From the NCBI GenBank assembly GCA_900552125.1, contig URYK01000006.1:26345-90344 (forward strand): a stretch of DNA of 64,000 nt. The letters run 5' to 3'. Numbering within the stretch: the first letter of the stretch is position 1; every line of letters begins with the position of its first letter. A program made the translations under genes and the position numbers. This DNA comes from an uncultured Solobacterium sp. (GTDB lineage: Bacteria > Bacillota_I > Bacilli_A > Erysipelotrichales > Erysipelotrichaceae). Under the pieces are notes generated by a model that was not told the origin of the DNA, made no database searches, and worked only from the letters and a program-made list of their open reading frames with translations. Shown piece after piece: positions 61,285-64,000 of this stretch.

Positions 61285-62559
61285 CTATAATACCTTCATT
61301 CCACCATATTTTCTAATTTTTAATACGTGGCAGGCATCCTGTCCAAAAATATCTTCCATGTTTTTCTTGTAAATGTCTACAATGTCATTTGGGACAAATG
61401 CCTGAATTGTTCCAGCAAATCCACCCCCATGCACACGGCTCACTCCTCTTCCTTTCAGGATTACATCACTAAATGCGAGGCCTACTGCCATCTCCTGTCT
61501 GGAAAGATTCTTTACAGAATATACATTCTGAAGATATTTGAAAGAAGAATCGCCAGATGCTTTAATCAGGCTCTTAAATCCTTCAAAATCTTCTTTTTCC
61601 AATGCATTTACCTGGTCAATAACACGGTCTGTCTCTTCAAACCAATGCATTGCACGAAGGACTGCTCTATCACCTGCTACTTTTCTGATTTCTGGGATAT
61701 GAATATAAAATTCATTTTTATCAATCTGATGTAATACTTCTTTACCAAAATAAGCAGCTACCTTTTTCATCTCTTCTGGAATTGCTGCATACTCATCTGT
61801 CAAATCCGCATGAGAGCCCTTTGTATCAATGATACATAAACTGTGGTCGAAGTCCTCAAAATTCACATTTACTTTTTTGATTACAGGATTCTTCACGTCT
61901 GCAAAATCAATAAAAATAAGGTTACCGACAGAAGATGCCATCTGGTCCATCAGCCCACAAGGTTTTCCAAAGAATACGTTCTCCGCATACTGTCCTGCCT
62001 GTGCGATAAGCACTGGAGAAACCTTTCCCTCATTATAAAGTCCTGATAAAATGTTCCCTGTTAACACTTCAAATGCTGCAGAAGATGACATTCCCGCTCC
62101 GTTTAATACATCGCTTGTAACGTATGCTTCAAAACCGCCGATTTCATAACCTTCTTCTTTTAACTTTGCAGCAACACCACGAATGAGTCCTTCGGAAGTT
62201 CCCTCTTCTTCTTTCTTTGGAAGAAGGTCTGCTAAAGAAACATTGATCATTGGATAGCCTTCTGATTTTAAAACAACACCATTCTCTTTTTTCGCTACAA
62301 TGGCAATTGCATCTAAGTTAATCGATGCAGCAAGAACTCTTCCTAACTGATGATCCGTATGGTTACCACCAATCTCACTTCTTCCCGGTGCACTGTAAAT
62401 CTCTACTTCTTTTTCCCCAAATAATTCCTCAAAGCTCTCGATTGCTTTGATATAACGTTCTTTCTGGTAGTCTAAAACAGATTCATCAATGTAAATATCT
62501 CTTAATAACTCCTCGTACTTCCCGTCCTGAAACCCTTTTTTTAATTCTGTTGTCTTCAT
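61285..62559 (-). CDS. galK: Galactokinase
   Basis: 424 residues, ATG after AAGGAGTAGGAAAAG on the minus strand. GHMP kinase signatures: SAPGRSEIGGNHTDHQ (substrate binding), GAGMSSSAAFEVL (phosphate loop) and RVHGGGFAGTIQAF (motif 3). It phosphorylates galactose to galactose-1-phosphate. The N-terminal 45 residues are somewhat longer than usual. Divergent from galR, with repeated half-operators between. Confidence 0.95.
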   Translation of the reverse strand: MKTTELKKGFQDGKYEELLRDIYIDESVLDYQKERYIKAIESFEELFGEKEVEIYSAPGRSEIGGNHTDHQLGRVLAASINLDAIAIVAKKENGVVLKSEGYPMINVSLADLLPKKEEEGTSEGLIRGVAAKLKEEGYEIGGFEAYVTSDVLNGAGMSSSAAFEVLTGNILSGLYNEGKVSPVLIAQAGQYAENVFFGKPCGLMDQMASSVGNLIFIDFADVKNPVIKKVNVNFEDFDHSLCIIDTKGSHADLTDEYAAIPEEMKKVAAYFGKEVLHQIDKNEFYIHIPEIRKVAGDRAVLRAMHWFEETDRVIDQVNALEKEDFEGFKSLIKASGDSSFKYLQNVYSVKNLSRQEMAVGLAFSDVILKGRGVSRVHGGGFAGTIQAFVPNDIVDIYKKNMEDIFGQDACHVLKIRKYGGMKVL

Positions 62560-62676
62560 CTTTTCCTACTCCTTTTCTTAAAGCCGTCCTGTTTTCATTC
62601 CTGTTTCTTACTATCACTATACTTTGCTATCACGCTTACCATCTGATATTTTAGTGGTTGTTTTCGTGTTGCTTAT

Positions 62677-62750
62677 ATAGTAAATTATTTTAGTAAATTA
62701 TGCAAGGGTAAATTTTTACTAAACATTTTACTTTATTTTTAGTAATTTTT
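62677..62750. promoter_or_regulatory. Operator cluster between galK and galR
   Basis: The half-site TTTAGTAAA or its inverse TTTACTAAA appears about five times within 75 bases (near 62678, 62689, 62716, 62726 and 62741), in both orientations. This is what a LacI-type repressor controlling both divergent genes would use. The remaining intergenic sequence (62560-62905) is AT-rich and contains no further gene. Confidence 0.6.
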
Positions 62751-62872
62751 TCTTCAACTATTCTGTAAAATTTGGTATACTATGATTATTCAGAAGAAAA
62801 AGTATTCCAGAATGTGTTAAAATACTTTACATGCGATGAATTGCAATCAAAAATATTACAAATATATTGTAA

Positions 62873-63916
<1,044 letters not shown>

Positions 63917-63920
63917 GACT

Positions 63921-64000
63921 GCAAAGCAGACGAACTCCTGAAGCGAAATAAAGCATATTTGTGACTTTAGTCGCGGCGGTTTGAATGTTCGCTTAAAGCG
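63921..64000. repeat. Palindromic repeat element, copy 3 (cut by the window end)
   Basis: Conserved flank GCAAAGCAGACG, a copy-specific stretch of about 21 bases, then CATATTTGTGACTTTAGTCG and the GGCGGTTTGAATG core in the same orientation as copy 1. The second arm is beyond the window. It starts 5 bases after the galR stop. Confidence 0.7.

Overview
The window looks like chromosome from a Lachnospiraceae-type Clostridia bacterium (low-GC Firmicutes) carrying part of a large phage-like element at its left end. The host assignment rests on the Firmicutes-type GalT, the GalK/GalR pair, the BceRS/BceAB-type module, many kinases with an N-terminal zinc ribbon, and strong AGGAGG-type ribosome binding sites. 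The genus cannot be told from sequence reading alone.

Region 1 (1 to about 20.2 kb) is AT-rich and is the end of a large phage or phage-plasmid-like element. Left of 4.5 kb the recognisable element genes (tape-measure remnant, HNH-like endonuclease, winged-helix replication-type protein, AntA antirepressor, broken gene) lie on the minus strand. They are separated by copies of a short motif, TTATNTATTCTCT. From 4.4 to 6.8 kb there is no convincing intact gene: a repeat tract with strong strand asymmetry, then roughly 800 nt of dense hairpins (a candidate large ornate phage RNA of the GOLLD/ROOL kind) ending in a tRNA-like fold. From 6.8 to 20.2 kb small plus-strand genes follow: two XRE regulators, a HigB/HigA pair, a DGQHR-motif protein, zinc-ribbon proteins, a lipoprotein, a shortened FolD, half of an anaerobic ribonucleotide reductase fused to half an intein, NrdG and a dUTPase. 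Several of these genes are frameshifted or truncated. Nucleotide supply (NrdD/NrdG, dUTPase, folate) is the visible metabolic theme.

Region 2 (20.3 to 31.4 kb) is ordinary chromosome: gpmI, a two-component system with a Bce-type ABC exporter, TraX-like and HAD proteins, ilvN, ilvC and an FUSC-like membrane protein.

Region 3 (31.5 to 55.4 kb) is the most striking block. About 15 co-directional, tightly spaced genes encode a phospho-signalling network: a LMW tyrosine phosphatase, three apparently active Ser/Thr kinases and one pseudokinase, two PP2C phosphatases, nine FHA domains in eight proteins, a VWA protein, WG-repeat and YARHG sensor-like proteins, a BspA-like surface protein and an FHA-FHA-ABC exporter. 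The arrangement suggests kinases and FHA readers controlling an envelope or export process, but the substrate is unknown.

Region 4 (55.4 to 64 kb) holds TrpB2, a small alarmone synthetase, an orphan PduB-like microcompartment shell protein and galT-galK divergent from galR. It also holds a MITE-like element and three copies of a palindromic element (57.2, 59.6, 63.9 kb). The long arms of that element differ between copies but remain perfectly self-complementary in both complete copies.
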